Shown here: positions 44,851 to 53,314 of the stretch, piece by piece | Numbering within the stretch: position 1 is the stretch's first letter | Layout: every line of letters begins with the position of its first letter | Origin: Alteriqipengyuania bathyomarina_B | GTDB lineage: Bacteria > Pseudomonadota > Alphaproteobacteria > Sphingomonadales > Sphingomonadaceae | Assembly: GCF_038594605.1 (NCBI RefSeq) | Contig: NZ_JBCFZM010000003.1 | Location: 496,001-560,000 of the forward strand | Length of the DNA: 64,000 nt | Reading direction: 5' to 3' | The notes under the pieces: model-generated | What the model was told of the DNA's origin: nothing | What the model saw: the letters and a program-made list of their open reading frames with translations, nothing else | The model's database searches: none | Program-made: the position numbers and the translations under genes

Positions 44851-45506
44851 TATGTGTTCTCCTGTTGCTTGGCTTCGCGCGTCTCGCTCTTGCGGTGCGC
44901 GGACGTGGCGATCTCGCCAGTTTCCATCAGCATCTTGAATCGTTTGAGGTCGTGGCGGGCCTGCACTTCGGGTTCGCGCAGGAAGGCCTTGGCGATCGCG
45001 CGCCCGACTGCGCCACCGGGCGCATCGTACTCGATCGTCAGCGACACCCGCGTGCCGCGATCCCCAGGGGCCGGGGTGAAGGTCACCTCACCCCGCGTCT
45101 CGATGTCCGAATCTTCGACCGAAGCCCATGCAATGCGCTGGTTTTCCGTCTCGCCGACGATCTCCGTTTTGAGTTCGACATGGGTCTCGCCCGGGGCCTT
45201 GATCGTCCAGGTGGCGCGGCTTTTCGTACCGCCCTGCTTGGTGATGCTCTCGACGTTTTCCATGAATTCGGGGAGGTTCGAAAAGTCCCGCCAGAATTCG
45301 TAGAGGTCCGATGCCGGTTTGCGGATCGTGACGGTCCGACCGACCAGTGCATGGTCACCATGATTGCTCCGGCGCGCGAATTTGGGGGCGTCGTCACCAC
45401 CACCCGCGTGCCGGCGGGAGAGGAACGCGCCGAAGGCGGCCGCCCCCAGCGCGACTCCGGCGGCCGCGACGCTACCTGCGATGCCGATTTCTCGATTATG
45501 TTTCAT
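44850..45506 (-). CDS. SRPBCC-family protein with N-terminal membrane anchor
   Basis: A 218-residue protein from ATG 45506 (GAAGGA upstream); the longer frame into katE is rejected. One hydrophobic helix (EIGIAGSVAAAGVALGAAAFGAF, ~4-28) anchors it, followed by a START/SRPBCC domain like coenzyme-Q-binding or polyketide-cyclase proteins: VTIRKPASDLYEFWRDFSNLPEFMENVESI, TWTIKAPGETHVELKTEIVGE, IAWASVEDSD, TFTPAPGDRGTRVSLTIEYD, and AKAFLREPEVQARHDLKRFK. The family binds hydrophobic ligands. Genes of this kind accompany katE and aldehyde-handling enzymes in general-stress operons. Confidence 0.82.
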   Translation of the reverse strand: MKHNREIGIAGSVAAAGVALGAAAFGAFLSRRHAGGGDDAPKFARRSNHGDHALVGRTVTIRKPASDLYEFWRDFSNLPEFMENVESITKQGGTKSRATWTIKAPGETHVELKTEIVGETENQRIAWASVEDSDIETRGEVTFTPAPGDRGTRVSLTIEYDAPGGAVGRAIAKAFLREPEVQARHDLKRFKMLMETGEIATSAHRKSETREAKQQENT

Positions 45507-45523
45507 GTCGGTATCCTTCCCAC

Positions 45524-47617
45524 TCAGTCCTGCTTGACGCTTTCGCGGGCCCAGAAGCGCAGCTCGCCGCACTTCTCGATGAAGGCGTCCGCCGCGTCCT
45601 TGCCGCCCGAAACGTCGAAGAAGCCTTCGTCCATCCAGTTCCACACGCCCGCGCTTTCGAAGAGCGGCTTCACCGCCGGGACGTAGGCAACGAACTTGGC
45701 ATGGGCGAAGGCGTCGTTGACGAAATCGATGCTCGGCTTGTCCTTGTCGTAGCGATCGGCCGAAGCCTCGCTCATCACCACCGCGACCGCGTCGTAGGTG
45801 ACCGAGGGGCCGCCATCGATCTTCTCGTCGGCTTCCATCGTGGTGCCGTCGGACAGCTTGGCACCGGCCACATGGGGTGCGACGATCTCGACCATGCCGC
45901 CTGCGCCGGTCGCGGCATCCTTCAGCGCCTTCACCACATCCGCATCAGCGCCTTCGGCAATATAGATGCCCAGCTTGCGGCCCTTGAAATTGCCGGGCCC
46001 GTTCTTGAGGATCGAGAGCGCGGGGCTTTCGGCCAGATCGGTGATCGGGTCGCGCGCCGCCGGTACCTTTTCGGGCAGTTCGGGAAGGCCGATCCCGTCG
46101 GCCACCTCCTGCGCCAGTCCCTCATCGATATGGCGAAGGTGGCCGATCATCCGCTTGCGGATGCTCATGCGGCCGACCTTCGACAGCTCGAAGGTCAGCG
46201 CGTTGGCCATATGCGTCTGCTCGACCGGGGTCTGGCTAACGTAGAACTGGCGCGCCTGGCTGTAGTGATCGGCGAAAGTTTCGCTGCGCACGCGCATTTT
46301 GGGCCCTTCGACCGGAGCCTCATAGCTCTGGAACCCGTTCATCGGGCAGGCGCGCGGACCGCGATCTTCCTCGGCCCCGTCGCCGTCGCCCCAGCTGTTG
46401 GGCTCGTAGTTCACGCGCCCCTTCGGATTGGTCATCGCCATGTGACCATCCTGCTGGAAATGGCGCACCGGGCACTTGGGCGCGTTGATCGGCAGATGCG
46501 TGAAGTTGGGGCCGCCCAGACGCTTCAGCTGCGTGTCGAGATAGCTGAAATTGCGCCCCTGCAGCAGCGGATCGTCCGAATGGTCGATGCCAGGCACCAG
46601 GTTCTGCGTACAGAAGGCGACCTGCTCGGTTTCGGCGAAGAAATTGTCGACATTGGCGTCGAGCGTCAGCGTGCCGATGATTTCGACCGGGACCTGTTCT
46701 TCGGGGATGATCTTGGTCGCGTCGAGCACATCGAAATCAAACTTTTCGGCGAATTCCTCGTCGAACACCTGAATGCCCAGATCCCACTGCGGAAAGTCGC
46801 CCGCATCGATCGCATCCCACATGTCGCGGCGATGGAAATCGGGATCCATCCCGTTGACCTTGAGTGCCTCGTTCCAGATCACCGACTGGAGGCCCAGCTT
46901 AGGCTTCCAGTGGAACTTGACGAAGTGGCTCTCACCCTTCTCGTTCAACAGGCGGAAGGTGTGGACGCCGAAGCCTTCCATGAACCGGAACGAACGCGGG
47001 ATCGTGCGGTCGGACATGATCCACATGACCATGTTCATCGCTTCGGGGCTGAGGCTGATGAAGTCCCAGAAATTGTCGTGCGCAGTCTGTGCCTGCGGGA
47101 AGCCGCGATCGGGTGCGGGCTTGGCGGCATGGATCAGGTCGGGGAACTTGATCGCATCCTGGATGAAGAACACCGGGATGTTGTTGCCGACGAGGTCCCA
47201 ATTACCCTCCTGCGTATAGAACTTAGTCGCGAAGCCGCGCACGTCGCGCGCCAGATCGGGCGAACCCTTGTTGCCCGCCACCGTGGAGAAGCGCGTGAAG
47301 GTGGGCACCTTCACACCCTCTTCATTGAAGATCCGCGCCCGCGAATATTGCGGGATGGCTTTCTTCAGCTCGAAATGACCATGCACGCCATACCCGCGGG
47401 CATGAACCACACGCTCGGGAATGCGTTCGTGGTCAAAATGAAAGATTTTCTCGCGTGCGATCTGGTCTTCGAGCAGCTGGGGCCCGCGCGGGCCGGCAGT
47501 CAGCCAGTTCTGATCGTCGGCGATCGGATGACCTTGCGCGGTGGTCATCACATCGTCGTCGCCCTTAGGCTTCTGATGGTTGGCGCCGCCTTTGGACAGG
47601 TCGAGTTCGTTCGGCAT
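45524..47617 (-). CDS. katE: Large-subunit monofunctional catalase, KatE/HPII type
   Basis: A 697-residue clade-2 catalase that splits hydrogen peroxide into water and oxygen. It has the catalytic His in ERVVHARGYGVHG, the distal Asn region VAGNKGSPDLARDVRGFATKFY, the heme-binding proximal Tyr region RNFSYLDTQLKRLGGPNF, and the C-terminal class-I glutaminase/DJ-1-like domain (~550-690: RKLGIYIAEGADADVVKAL, YDAVAVVMSEASAD) present only in large catalases. It lies 17 bases upstream of the SRPBCC gene and heads the operon. An EcfG-like promoter ends 35 bases before the start codon. Confidence 0.95.
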   Translation of the reverse strand: MPNELDLSKGGANHQKPKGDDDVMTTAQGHPIADDQNWLTAGPRGPQLLEDQIAREKIFHFDHERIPERVVHARGYGVHGHFELKKAIPQYSRARIFNEEGVKVPTFTRFSTVAGNKGSPDLARDVRGFATKFYTQEGNWDLVGNNIPVFFIQDAIKFPDLIHAAKPAPDRGFPQAQTAHDNFWDFISLSPEAMNMVMWIMSDRTIPRSFRFMEGFGVHTFRLLNEKGESHFVKFHWKPKLGLQSVIWNEALKVNGMDPDFHRRDMWDAIDAGDFPQWDLGIQVFDEEFAEKFDFDVLDATKIIPEEQVPVEIIGTLTLDANVDNFFAETEQVAFCTQNLVPGIDHSDDPLLQGRNFSYLDTQLKRLGGPNFTHLPINAPKCPVRHFQQDGHMAMTNPKGRVNYEPNSWGDGDGAEEDRGPRACPMNGFQSYEAPVEGPKMRVRSETFADHYSQARQFYVSQTPVEQTHMANALTFELSKVGRMSIRKRMIGHLRHIDEGLAQEVADGIGLPELPEKVPAARDPITDLAESPALSILKNGPGNFKGRKLGIYIAEGADADVVKALKDAATGAGGMVEIVAPHVAGAKLSDGTTMEADEKIDGGPSVTYDAVAVVMSEASADRYDKDKPSIDFVNDAFAHAKFVAYVPAVKPLFESAGVWNWMDEGFFDVSGGKDAADAFIEKCGELRFWARESVKQD

Positions 47618-47652
47618 TGAAGGCTCCCGTGGTTGAGGGGTAATCCCTCTCC

Positions 47653-47677
47653 AACGGAGCCTTTCGCCTTAGGTTGC
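47653..47677 (-). promoter_or_regulatory. EcfG-like general-stress promoter of katE
   Basis: On the minus strand, GCAAC (47677-47673), 16 bases, CGTT (47656-47653). The alphaproteobacterial EcfG consensus is GGAAC - 16/17 - CGTT, so there is one mismatch. The -10 box ends 35 bases before the katE ATG. Control of katE by general-stress sigma factors is well known in this class. Confidence 0.55.
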
Positions 47678-48160
47678 ATCCCGTCTCGAATATTATTTGT
47701 GCTATCGCAGTAATGCGTCGAATAATAACATTTGTGGGGTTCCTAAAACCCCACCAAGCTGGAATTTCTCTGGGTACCGACTGTGTAAAACTGATAAATG
47801 ATGTCCTTTCCTAAAGGCGGCTTATTCCAGGAACCATCCCGCCCTTCGTCCTTAGCGTTTAAAACGTCCCGCGCGAGCGGTTGACATGCCAAGGCGCGAA
47901 GGAAAGACACATGCTCTGCTTCTGTAATTTGACCCGTGGCCGGAGCATCAGCCGTTGGCCCGATCCAGCGAAGCGATGAAATCGGAAGCCCCCATGGACG
48001 ATAGGTCGGTCCGCAAGCTGAGGAACAGCTATGCTTCCGATGTACGGCCCATGCCAGGCCTTGGCTCGATTCTCAGTGCACCACCCTTCGCGGGACGAAC
48101 GCGCGTGTCGGGCGCGGAATGGATCAATCCTGCCCGCCCGGCCTATACCCGCGAGCCGTA
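47678..48160. other. 480-bp stretch without a gene
   Basis: Apart from the hairpin at 47734-47754, nothing recognised. Short plus-strand frames at 47955-48161 and 48031-48219 have basic, non-family composition, except that the last ~17 codons of the second (from 48161) belong to the methyltransferase remnant listed next. Confidence 0.5.
47734..47754. terminator. Hairpin upstream of katE
   Basis: GTGGGGTT (47734-47741) pairs with AACCCCAC (47747-47754) around a five-base loop. On the minus strand it is followed by AAATGTTATTATT. It could end incoming transcription ahead of katE or act in regulation; the sequence alone cannot decide. Confidence 0.4.
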
Positions 48161-48458
48161 ATGTCGTGTTCTATCTCGGGGAAATTCCCTCGGAGTGGCC
48201 GGAAGGTCATTCGATTTGATCGTTCTGTCGGAGGTCCTGTATTTTCTTACAGCCGCAGAAATCGAAACCACCTCGCGCCTTTGCTATCGCTCGCTTCCCA
48301 AAGGAGGCGAATGTCCTCTGGTCAACTGGACGGGGCACAACTATCTTCCGATAGACGGGATTGAAGCCTCGAACCTTTTTGCAGACGCCTCCCCCTGGAG
48401 CCGGAGCCTGAAATGGGATGAGAACCGATACAGGATCGATCTGCTCCGAAATTCATAA
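48161..48458 (+). pseudogene. NodS-like SAM-dependent methyltransferase remnant
   Basis: One frame (48161-48208) gives VVFYLGEIPSEWPEG. A second frame, shifted near 48208, continues SFDLIVLSEVLYFLTAAEI and LVNWTGHNYLPIDGIEASNLF, ending at the stop 48456-48458. Joined, they match the C-terminal half of NodS-type methyltransferases (WP-x-G-x-FDLIV-SEVLYYL). The N-terminal SAM-binding half is absent and the frame is broken, so the gene is dead. Confidence 0.65.
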
Positions 48459-48541
48459 ATGAATGCGGGGTATGAGTGGGGGGGCTCGCGGTGGCGCGGG
48501 CTATTATTTCGATTTCGAAATCAGTCTAATAGACAATTAGA

Positions 48542-48563
48542 TCGGATCCCACCCGCTCCGCCA
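48542..48563 (+). repeat. tRNA-Ser 3'-end-like sequence, probable integration scar (copy 3)
   Basis: Begins TCGGATCCC and ends GCTCCGCCA; same form as copies 1 and 2. It is followed by the conserved flank at 48689-48726 and a minus-strand serine-recombinase remnant, the same order and spacing as copy 1. Confidence 0.55.
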
Positions 48564-48688
48564 CCTGGTCTGGGATTTTCGCAAGATCTGCGGCCTGCCC
48601 CCCTGAAGCCCGCAATCTCGCGGGGTTCCGCCACGTTGTCCGGTGTCGAAGACTTCGCAACTCGCTCTCTTTTAGCCGAAACGGCCAG

Positions 48689-48726
48689 ATTTCTCTGGCG
48701 GCCACTTCGCCACACCGGACTCGGCG
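48689..48726 (+). repeat. 38-bp flank shared with 2560-2597
   Basis: About 34/38 identical to 2560-2597 and, like it, starting 126 bases after the tRNA-Ser-like 22-mer. It probably represents the 3' end region of the former integrated element. Confidence 0.7.
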
Positions 48727-48791
48727 ACGAGCCGGAACGAGAAGGGGCAGCGCATCGCGCTACCCCTTGCGCATCGCTGGATTGCCGCCGA

Positions 48792-49034
48792 TCAGGTCGG
48801 GCGCAGACGCATTGCCTGCTCGCTCCAAGATCTGGGGATCTGATTGGCCGTAGTCAGAGTTGTGCCGTTCAAAGCGGCCGGATGCGTCCCGGCGAGGATG
48901 CGGTCGACGATCTCCGGCGACAGGAAGGCGAGCCTCACGACCCGGCTGATCCACGAGGCGTTGATGCCTTGCTCGCGGGCGAGCTCGGCGATCGTCGTTT
49001 CCCCGTCGGATGCCCGTCGGGCCGCTCTGGACAA
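48792..49034 (-). pseudogene. Serine recombinase remnant, C-terminal helix-turn-helix part
   Basis: The minus strand encodes ETTIAELAREQGINASWIS then RVVRLAFLSPEIVDRILAG and RSWSEQAMRLRP. This ELA-x-x-x-GIN-x-S-x-x-x-R-x-x-RLAFL-x-P-x-IV block is the C-terminal segment of the large serine recombinases common in sphingomonad islands. The catalytic and zinc-ribbon parts are gone. The 2.7-kb remnant carries an earlier part of the same family. Confidence 0.7.
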
Positions 49035-49054
49035 TAGCCGCCCGTCTGCAACGA

Positions 49055-49235
49055 GCCACGATCATCTGGCCGGCATCGGGCGTGGCGCTGTGCGGTCTGC
49101 TCTTACGGGGACGGGGTATCTGGCCCGGCATCTGGCTCGGCTCTTTCAGCGTCAATCTCTTCAACACTCAGAAGGGGCTGGGCTCGGTCGAGAACGCGCT
49201 GCCGACCATCGCAGTTGCTGCCGCCATGAAGCAGA
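49055..49235 (+). pseudogene. MASE1 sensor-domain fragment
   Basis: The frame encodes ATIIWPASGVALCGLLLRGR, then GIWPGIWLGSFSVNLFNTQK and GLGSVENALPTIAVAAAM. The WP-x-[SA]G-[IV]AL...G-x-x-x-WP-x-I-x-LG-x-x-x-VN pattern is the N-terminal part of a MASE1 membrane sensor. The frame then loses any likeness, and no upstream start or downstream helices remain. It is distinct from the MASE1 of the intact kinase at 49515. Confidence 0.6.
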
Positions 49236-49385
49236 TTTGGGCGATCCGCTTTCATCTCGATCGCGAGGAACGATTACCCGGGACTCACCGCGCCGCAGCG
49301 GCAACTTGTGCTCGACGAGGCCGATGGCAATCCGCGTTTGCTCGACGAGATCCTGCGCTTTCTTCACGCTCGCAAGAGCGAGTAG
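49230..49385 (+). pseudogene. Protein-like fragment, possible ATPase C-terminal piece
   Basis: A short frame between a stop at 49227 and TAG at 49383-49385 encodes ARNDYPGLTAPQRQLVLDEA then DGNPRLLDEILRFLHARKSE. The GNPRLLDEIL form resembles the helical part after the nucleotide-binding domain of STAND/AAA ATPases. There is no start signal or upstream domain, so it is a fragment at best. Confidence 0.35.
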
Positions 49386-49514
49386 TATCTGCCGGGCCTC
49401 ATGCGCCCACCTTAATCCGGGTTCTCGGCCAGCCTCGCCCAAGCTTTCTTAAGCAGGGTTTTGTTAGTATCCAAACCAAATGAAATTAATGATTTTGATG
49501 AGAGGTCGCCGATA

Positions 49515-52500
49515 ATGCCGTCAGACGAGGGTGCGTCCGCCCGGCGATTATCAGGCAGTCTTTGGGTGGTCGTCATTCTAACCCTCGCCTTCGGGCTGTT
49601 CGCCTGGATAGGCATCGGTTTGACGCGCGACAGTGGCCGTGTCGCGGCTCTGTGGATACCCAATGCGATCGTGCTCGCCGCAGTTTTGCGGGCCGACAAG
49701 CGGACATCGATTCAGTTCATCGGTGCCGCATTCTTGGCGAACTGCGCTACCAATCTTCTGGCTGGCGATGGCATCGGATTGGCGATTGGCCTCAGCCTGA
49801 CCAATACGGCGGAGGTGCTGCTGGCACTCGCCCTGCTCCATTATCTTAGCCCCGCACCGCTCGTGATGAGCAAGCTGGCCGATCTGTGCAAGCTTGTCGC
49901 CGCGAGCATCTTTGCTCCGATCTTGTCGGCTTGCCCGGCTGCGATCATCCTGGCTTCCCCGGGCTCCACTTTTTCGGCCGATGTCTGGCTCTCCTGGGTG
50001 GTGTCGGATGGCCTCGGCTTGCTGGTCGTCACACCGGTGATGCTGATCGCGATCGATGCCTGGCGAAATCGCCGCACACCAACCCGCGAAGAGCTGAGGG
50101 AATGGGCAATATTCGTGTCGATCGCGTCGGCTGTCTCCGTCGCGGTATTTGCGCAGACGCGGTATCCCTTCCTTTTCCTGGTCGGCCCTATCTCGATAGT
50201 GGCTGCCTTCCGTACCGGGGTTCTCGGCACCGCCGTCGCCGTGCTGATCATTTCCGTCATAGCGTGGATTGCGACCCTGTTCGGGTACGGTCCTGTCATG
50301 CTGGTCCGAGGCGACCTGTCGACGAAGCTGATCGTCCTGCAGCTCTTCATCGCCAGCACCTTTTTCATGGCCCTGCCCGTCGCATCGGCCCTGGCGGGGC
50401 TGGCGGGCATGCGACGCGAATTGCGCGAGAGCAGGGACACGGCGCAGTCGATTTTGCTGGGGATGCGCGACGTCGTGTTTCGGGCGGACGCAGCAGGCCG
50501 ATGGGTGTTTCTCAACCCCGCGTGGGAGGATCTTTCCGGCTACACGGTCGAGGAAAGCCTTGGCTGGCCAACCACCAAGCTGCTGACTGCTGAATCGCTG
50601 GAAGATGCTCGCGAAATCTATCCGAGAATTGCCTCGGGCGAGCTACTGGATTGCCAGCTGGAACAAGTCTTCACGGATGCGGCCGGCGCGAGGCATGATA
50701 TTGTGGTCAATGTCAGGCGCCTCGCCGACGAAGATGGCAACTTCGCAGGGACAGCGGGCAATCTGCGCGATGTCACTCCCCAGAAAACCGCCGAACGACA
50801 TCTGCGAGAAAGCGAAGAACGCTTTCGACTGCTGGCCGAAGCCGCCCCTGTCGGCATTTTCCGGACAGGTCCGGACAATCAGCTCGCTTATGTGAATTCT
50901 GCCTGGAGCCACATGTCGGGGCTCACCCTCGAGGACGCGCAAGACAGTGGCTGGACGAGCGCCATGACCCCTGAAGATGCAGAGCGGATCTCTGCAGGTT
51001 GGGCAAAAGCCACTGCGCTATCATCAGACTATCGTAGCGAGTTTCGCTGGCGGCACGCAGACGGGGAAGAAACCTGGGTCGATGTGCTCGTTCAGCCTAT
51101 CAGGCAAGCCGATGGCGAGGTCACTGGCTACATCGGCGTCTCGGTCGACATAACCGAGCGAAAGCAGATGGAATTCGAACTGAAAGAGGCCCGCCTGCGG
51201 GCCGAGGACGCAGCCAAGGCCAAATCGGCTTTCCTCGCGAACATGAGTCACGAACTTCGTACGCCGATGAATGGTATTCTCGGCTTTGCCGATATCCTCC
51301 TCTCCGAACACCTGACCGAGCGTCAGCAGAGGCACGCGCAGTTAATCGCAGATTCGGGACGAGCGATGATGCGCCTGCTCAACGATATCCTCGACATCTC
51401 GAAGATCGAAGCGGGGCAGATGCAAATAGCCATCGAGCCGGTCGATGTTCGGCATAAACTGCTCAGCTGCGTGCGGCTGCTGAAACCGCTAGCAGCTCAG
51501 AAAGGCGTCCGACTGGATCTGGAGGTTTCCGAGCAGGTTCCCGCCCACATCGTTGGCGATCCGCACAGGCTGCGTCAGGTCGTACTCAACCTGGTCGGAA
51601 ACGCGGTCAAGTTCACGCACGAGGGAAGCATTTCCCTGTGTGCCGACGTCGTGTCAGACGCATCGAAACCCGTCTTGCGAATTTGCGTCTCCGACACGGG
51701 TATCGGGATCCCCGCAGACCGGATCGATGCCGTGTTCCAGAGTTTCGCACAGGCAGAGACCTCGACTGCACGCAGATATGGCGGGACCGGCCTGGGGCTG
51801 AGCATCAGCCAAAATCTGGTGGAGCTCATGAATGGGTCCATCTCGGTCGAGAGCAAAGAGGGGGAAGGGACGACCTTCACCGTCACCTTGCCTCTCGTCG
51901 AGGCGGACGTTCCGGAGCAGAGCTTCGATAGCGATGCGAGCGTCGAACCGGTCGAGGCGGGGTACACTGCGCGCGTGCTGGTCGCCGAAGACAACGACAT
52001 CAACCAGGAGCTGATCACCGCTATGGGCAAGCGCATCGGGCTCGATCTCGAAATCGCCGAAAACGGCGAGAAAGCAATTGAGCGAGTGATAGCGGCACGC
52101 GACGGCGGCAAGCGCTTCGATCTGGTGCTGATGGACGTCCAGATGCCGGTCGTTGATGGTCTGGAAGCCACGCGCAGATTGCGGGCTGCAGGGATCAATG
52201 CTGAAGAACTGCCGATCATCGCGATTACTGCGAATGCCTACGCAGAGGATATCAGGACCTGCCTGTTGGCCGGCATGCAAGCACACCTCGCGAAGCCCCT
52301 GAAATTGCAAGGTTTGCGCGAAATCCTCGATCGATGGGGCCCGCGCAAACCCGCTGCTTCGCGCAACGCTGCCGACATACAGATGCCGGCCTCACTGCTG
52401 GAAAAATACGGTGCTCGGAAGCAGAAGGTCCTGACAACGATCGAAGAAAGTCTGGGCGTAGACCTGATCGACGAAGCTCGACTGGAGGAACTGAAGGAAC

Positions 52501-52652
52501 TGCTGCACAAGCTTGCCGGAACCGCTGGGCTGTTTGGCGATGATCGCCTTGGCGAACTGGCGTCAAGGATCGAGCACGCACTTATCGCGGAGCCAGACCG
52601 GAGTGCCCAAATTCTCCGCGAGAATTTTCCGCGCTTTCGAGAAGCGAGCTAG
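49515..52652 (+). CDS. MASE1 - PAS - PAS hybrid histidine kinase with receiver and Hpt domains
   Basis: A 1045-residue sensor. Residues ~12-300 form an eight-helix MASE1 membrane domain (AALWIPNAIVLAAVL, ANCATNLLAG). Two PAS/PAC domains follow (~320-440: GMRDVVFRADAAGRWVFLNPAWE; ~445-560: LLAEAAPVGIFRTGPDN). HisKA has His579 in ANMSHELRTPMNG; HATPase has LVGNAVKFTHEG, DTGIGIP and GGTGLGLSISQ. The receiver (~815-930) has Asp874 in LVLMDVQMP, and the C-terminal Hpt has His998 in LLHKLAGTAGLFG. All phosphorelay residues are present. ATG 49515 has GAGAGG upstream; the frame opens at 49461. No partner regulator is adjacent. The ligand is unknown; MASE1 sensors often respond to small internal or aromatic signals. 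Confidence 0.9.
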   Translation: MPSDEGASARRLSGSLWVVVILTLAFGLFAWIGIGLTRDSGRVAALWIPNAIVLAAVLRADKRTSIQFIGAAFLANCATNLLAGDGIGLAIGLSLTNTAEVLLALALLHYLSPAPLVMSKLADLCKLVAASIFAPILSACPAAIILASPGSTFSADVWLSWVVSDGLGLLVVTPVMLIAIDAWRNRRTPTREELREWAIFVSIASAVSVAVFAQTRYPFLFLVGPISIVAAFRTGVLGTAVAVLIISVIAWIATLFGYGPVMLVRGDLSTKLIVLQLFIASTFFMALPVASALAGLAGMRRELRESRDTAQSILLGMRDVVFRADAAGRWVFLNPAWEDLSGYTVEESLGWPTTKLLTAESLEDAREIYPRIASGELLDCQLEQVFTDAAGARHDIVVNVRRLADEDGNFAGTAGNLRDVTPQKTAERHLRESEERFRLLAEAAPVGIFRTGPDNQLAYVNSAWSHMSGLTLEDAQDSGWTSAMTPEDAERISAGWAKATALSSDYRSEFRWRHADGEETWVDVLVQPIRQADGEVTGYIGVSVDITERKQMEFELKEARLRAEDAAKAKSAFLANMSHELRTPMNGILGFADILLSEHLTERQQRHAQLIADSGRAMMRLLNDILDISKIEAGQMQIAIEPVDVRHKLLSCVRLLKPLAAQKGVRLDLEVSEQVPAHIVGDPHRLRQVVLNLVGNAVKFTHEGSISLCADVVSDASKPVLRICVSDTGIGIPADRIDAVFQSFAQAETSTARRYGGTGLGLSISQNLVELMNGSISVESKEGEGTTFTVTLPLVEADVPEQSFDSDASVEPVEAGYTARVLVAEDNDINQELITAMGKRIGLDLEIAENGEKAIERVIAARDGGKRFDLVLMDVQMPVVDGLEATRRLRAAGINAEELPIIAITANAYAEDIRTCLLAGMQAHLAKPLKLQGLREILDRWGPRKPAASRNAADIQMPASLLEKYGARKQKVLTTIEESLGVDLIDEARLEELKELLHKLAGTAGLFGDDRLGELASRIEHALIAEPDRSAQILRENFPRFREAS

Positions 52653-52754
52653 GCGGCCGCCTCTAACCTTGATTCTGCGGCATCGCACGAGCGACGGTGA
52701 TATGCGTAAGTGGGGCCGAATTGATCGGTCGGCGTGGAAAGCGCCAGAGCGGAG

Positions 52755-52931
52755 TCAAACAATTCTCGGGCCACCTTTACGGCGTCCTTGAGAATTCGCC
52801 GCCTTGAGCTTCCGACGCTCATTTTCCGCGATGGTCTCAATGGTTTCCTCACGCTGGCCATTAAGCTGACAGGCAATGCCGAGCGGGGCGATCATCGCAG
52901 TGAAAGCCGTTTCGCCGACGCCAACGATCAA
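52755..52931 (-). CDS. Possible 58-residue small protein
   Basis: A minus-strand frame from a TTG at 52931 to TGA at 52755-52757. It reads LIVGVGETAFTAMIAPLGIA, then an acidic/basic helix NGQREETIETIAENERRKLKA and a basic end GRRKGGPRIV. The even, protein-like composition and a hydrophobic-then-charged-helix plan look real, but no ATG and no clear ribosome site are present, so it may be a remnant. No function is suggested. A longer overlapping frame (52649-52876) is rejected as a shadow. Confidence 0.35.
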   Translation of the reverse strand: MIVGVGETAFTAMIAPLGIACQLNGQREETIETIAENERRKLKAANSQGRRKGGPRIV

Positions 52932-52946
52932 AGGATCTAAGCTTTG

Positions 52947-53314
52947 TCAGAAAGGCATCACCAGAATTCGCTCTGTGCCTCTCAATAGTCATTGGGGTGC
53001 CCGACGGACTGCCAATTCATCTCGTCCACGAGCAAATAGTAGACAGGCCTTTGCAAGCTGTCGTTCAGAGTATGCGAGGCAAGGAGCAACGGTGGACACT
53101 TCAATCCGAATGACTGCTTCTGGGCGGCCAAGGCGCGGACACGAATGTCCGAAACTAGGGCGCACGGGCTGGGGGTTTGAAAGCGGCCAACATCCTCGCC
53201 CTCGCCGATGACGCCGCAGCGGCCGTGAGAGCATTGCATCCCAGCTGCCCGCTAAAAACCGACCACCCAGGCCTCGTCCGCCGGGGTCTTGCCCAGGGCG
53301 ACCGCACTCCATGC
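52947..53314. other. 370-bp stretch without a gene
   Basis: Nothing recognised on either strand between the possible small protein and the end of the DUF2855-fused gene. Short frames on both strands lack family features. Confidence 0.5.

Noticed and set aside
45347..47620. 757-residue plus-strand frame antisense to the katE operon
   Set aside because: It lies wholly over katE and the end of the SRPBCC gene, with His/Arg/Val-rich composition typical of the antisense of a high-GC gene and no family motif.
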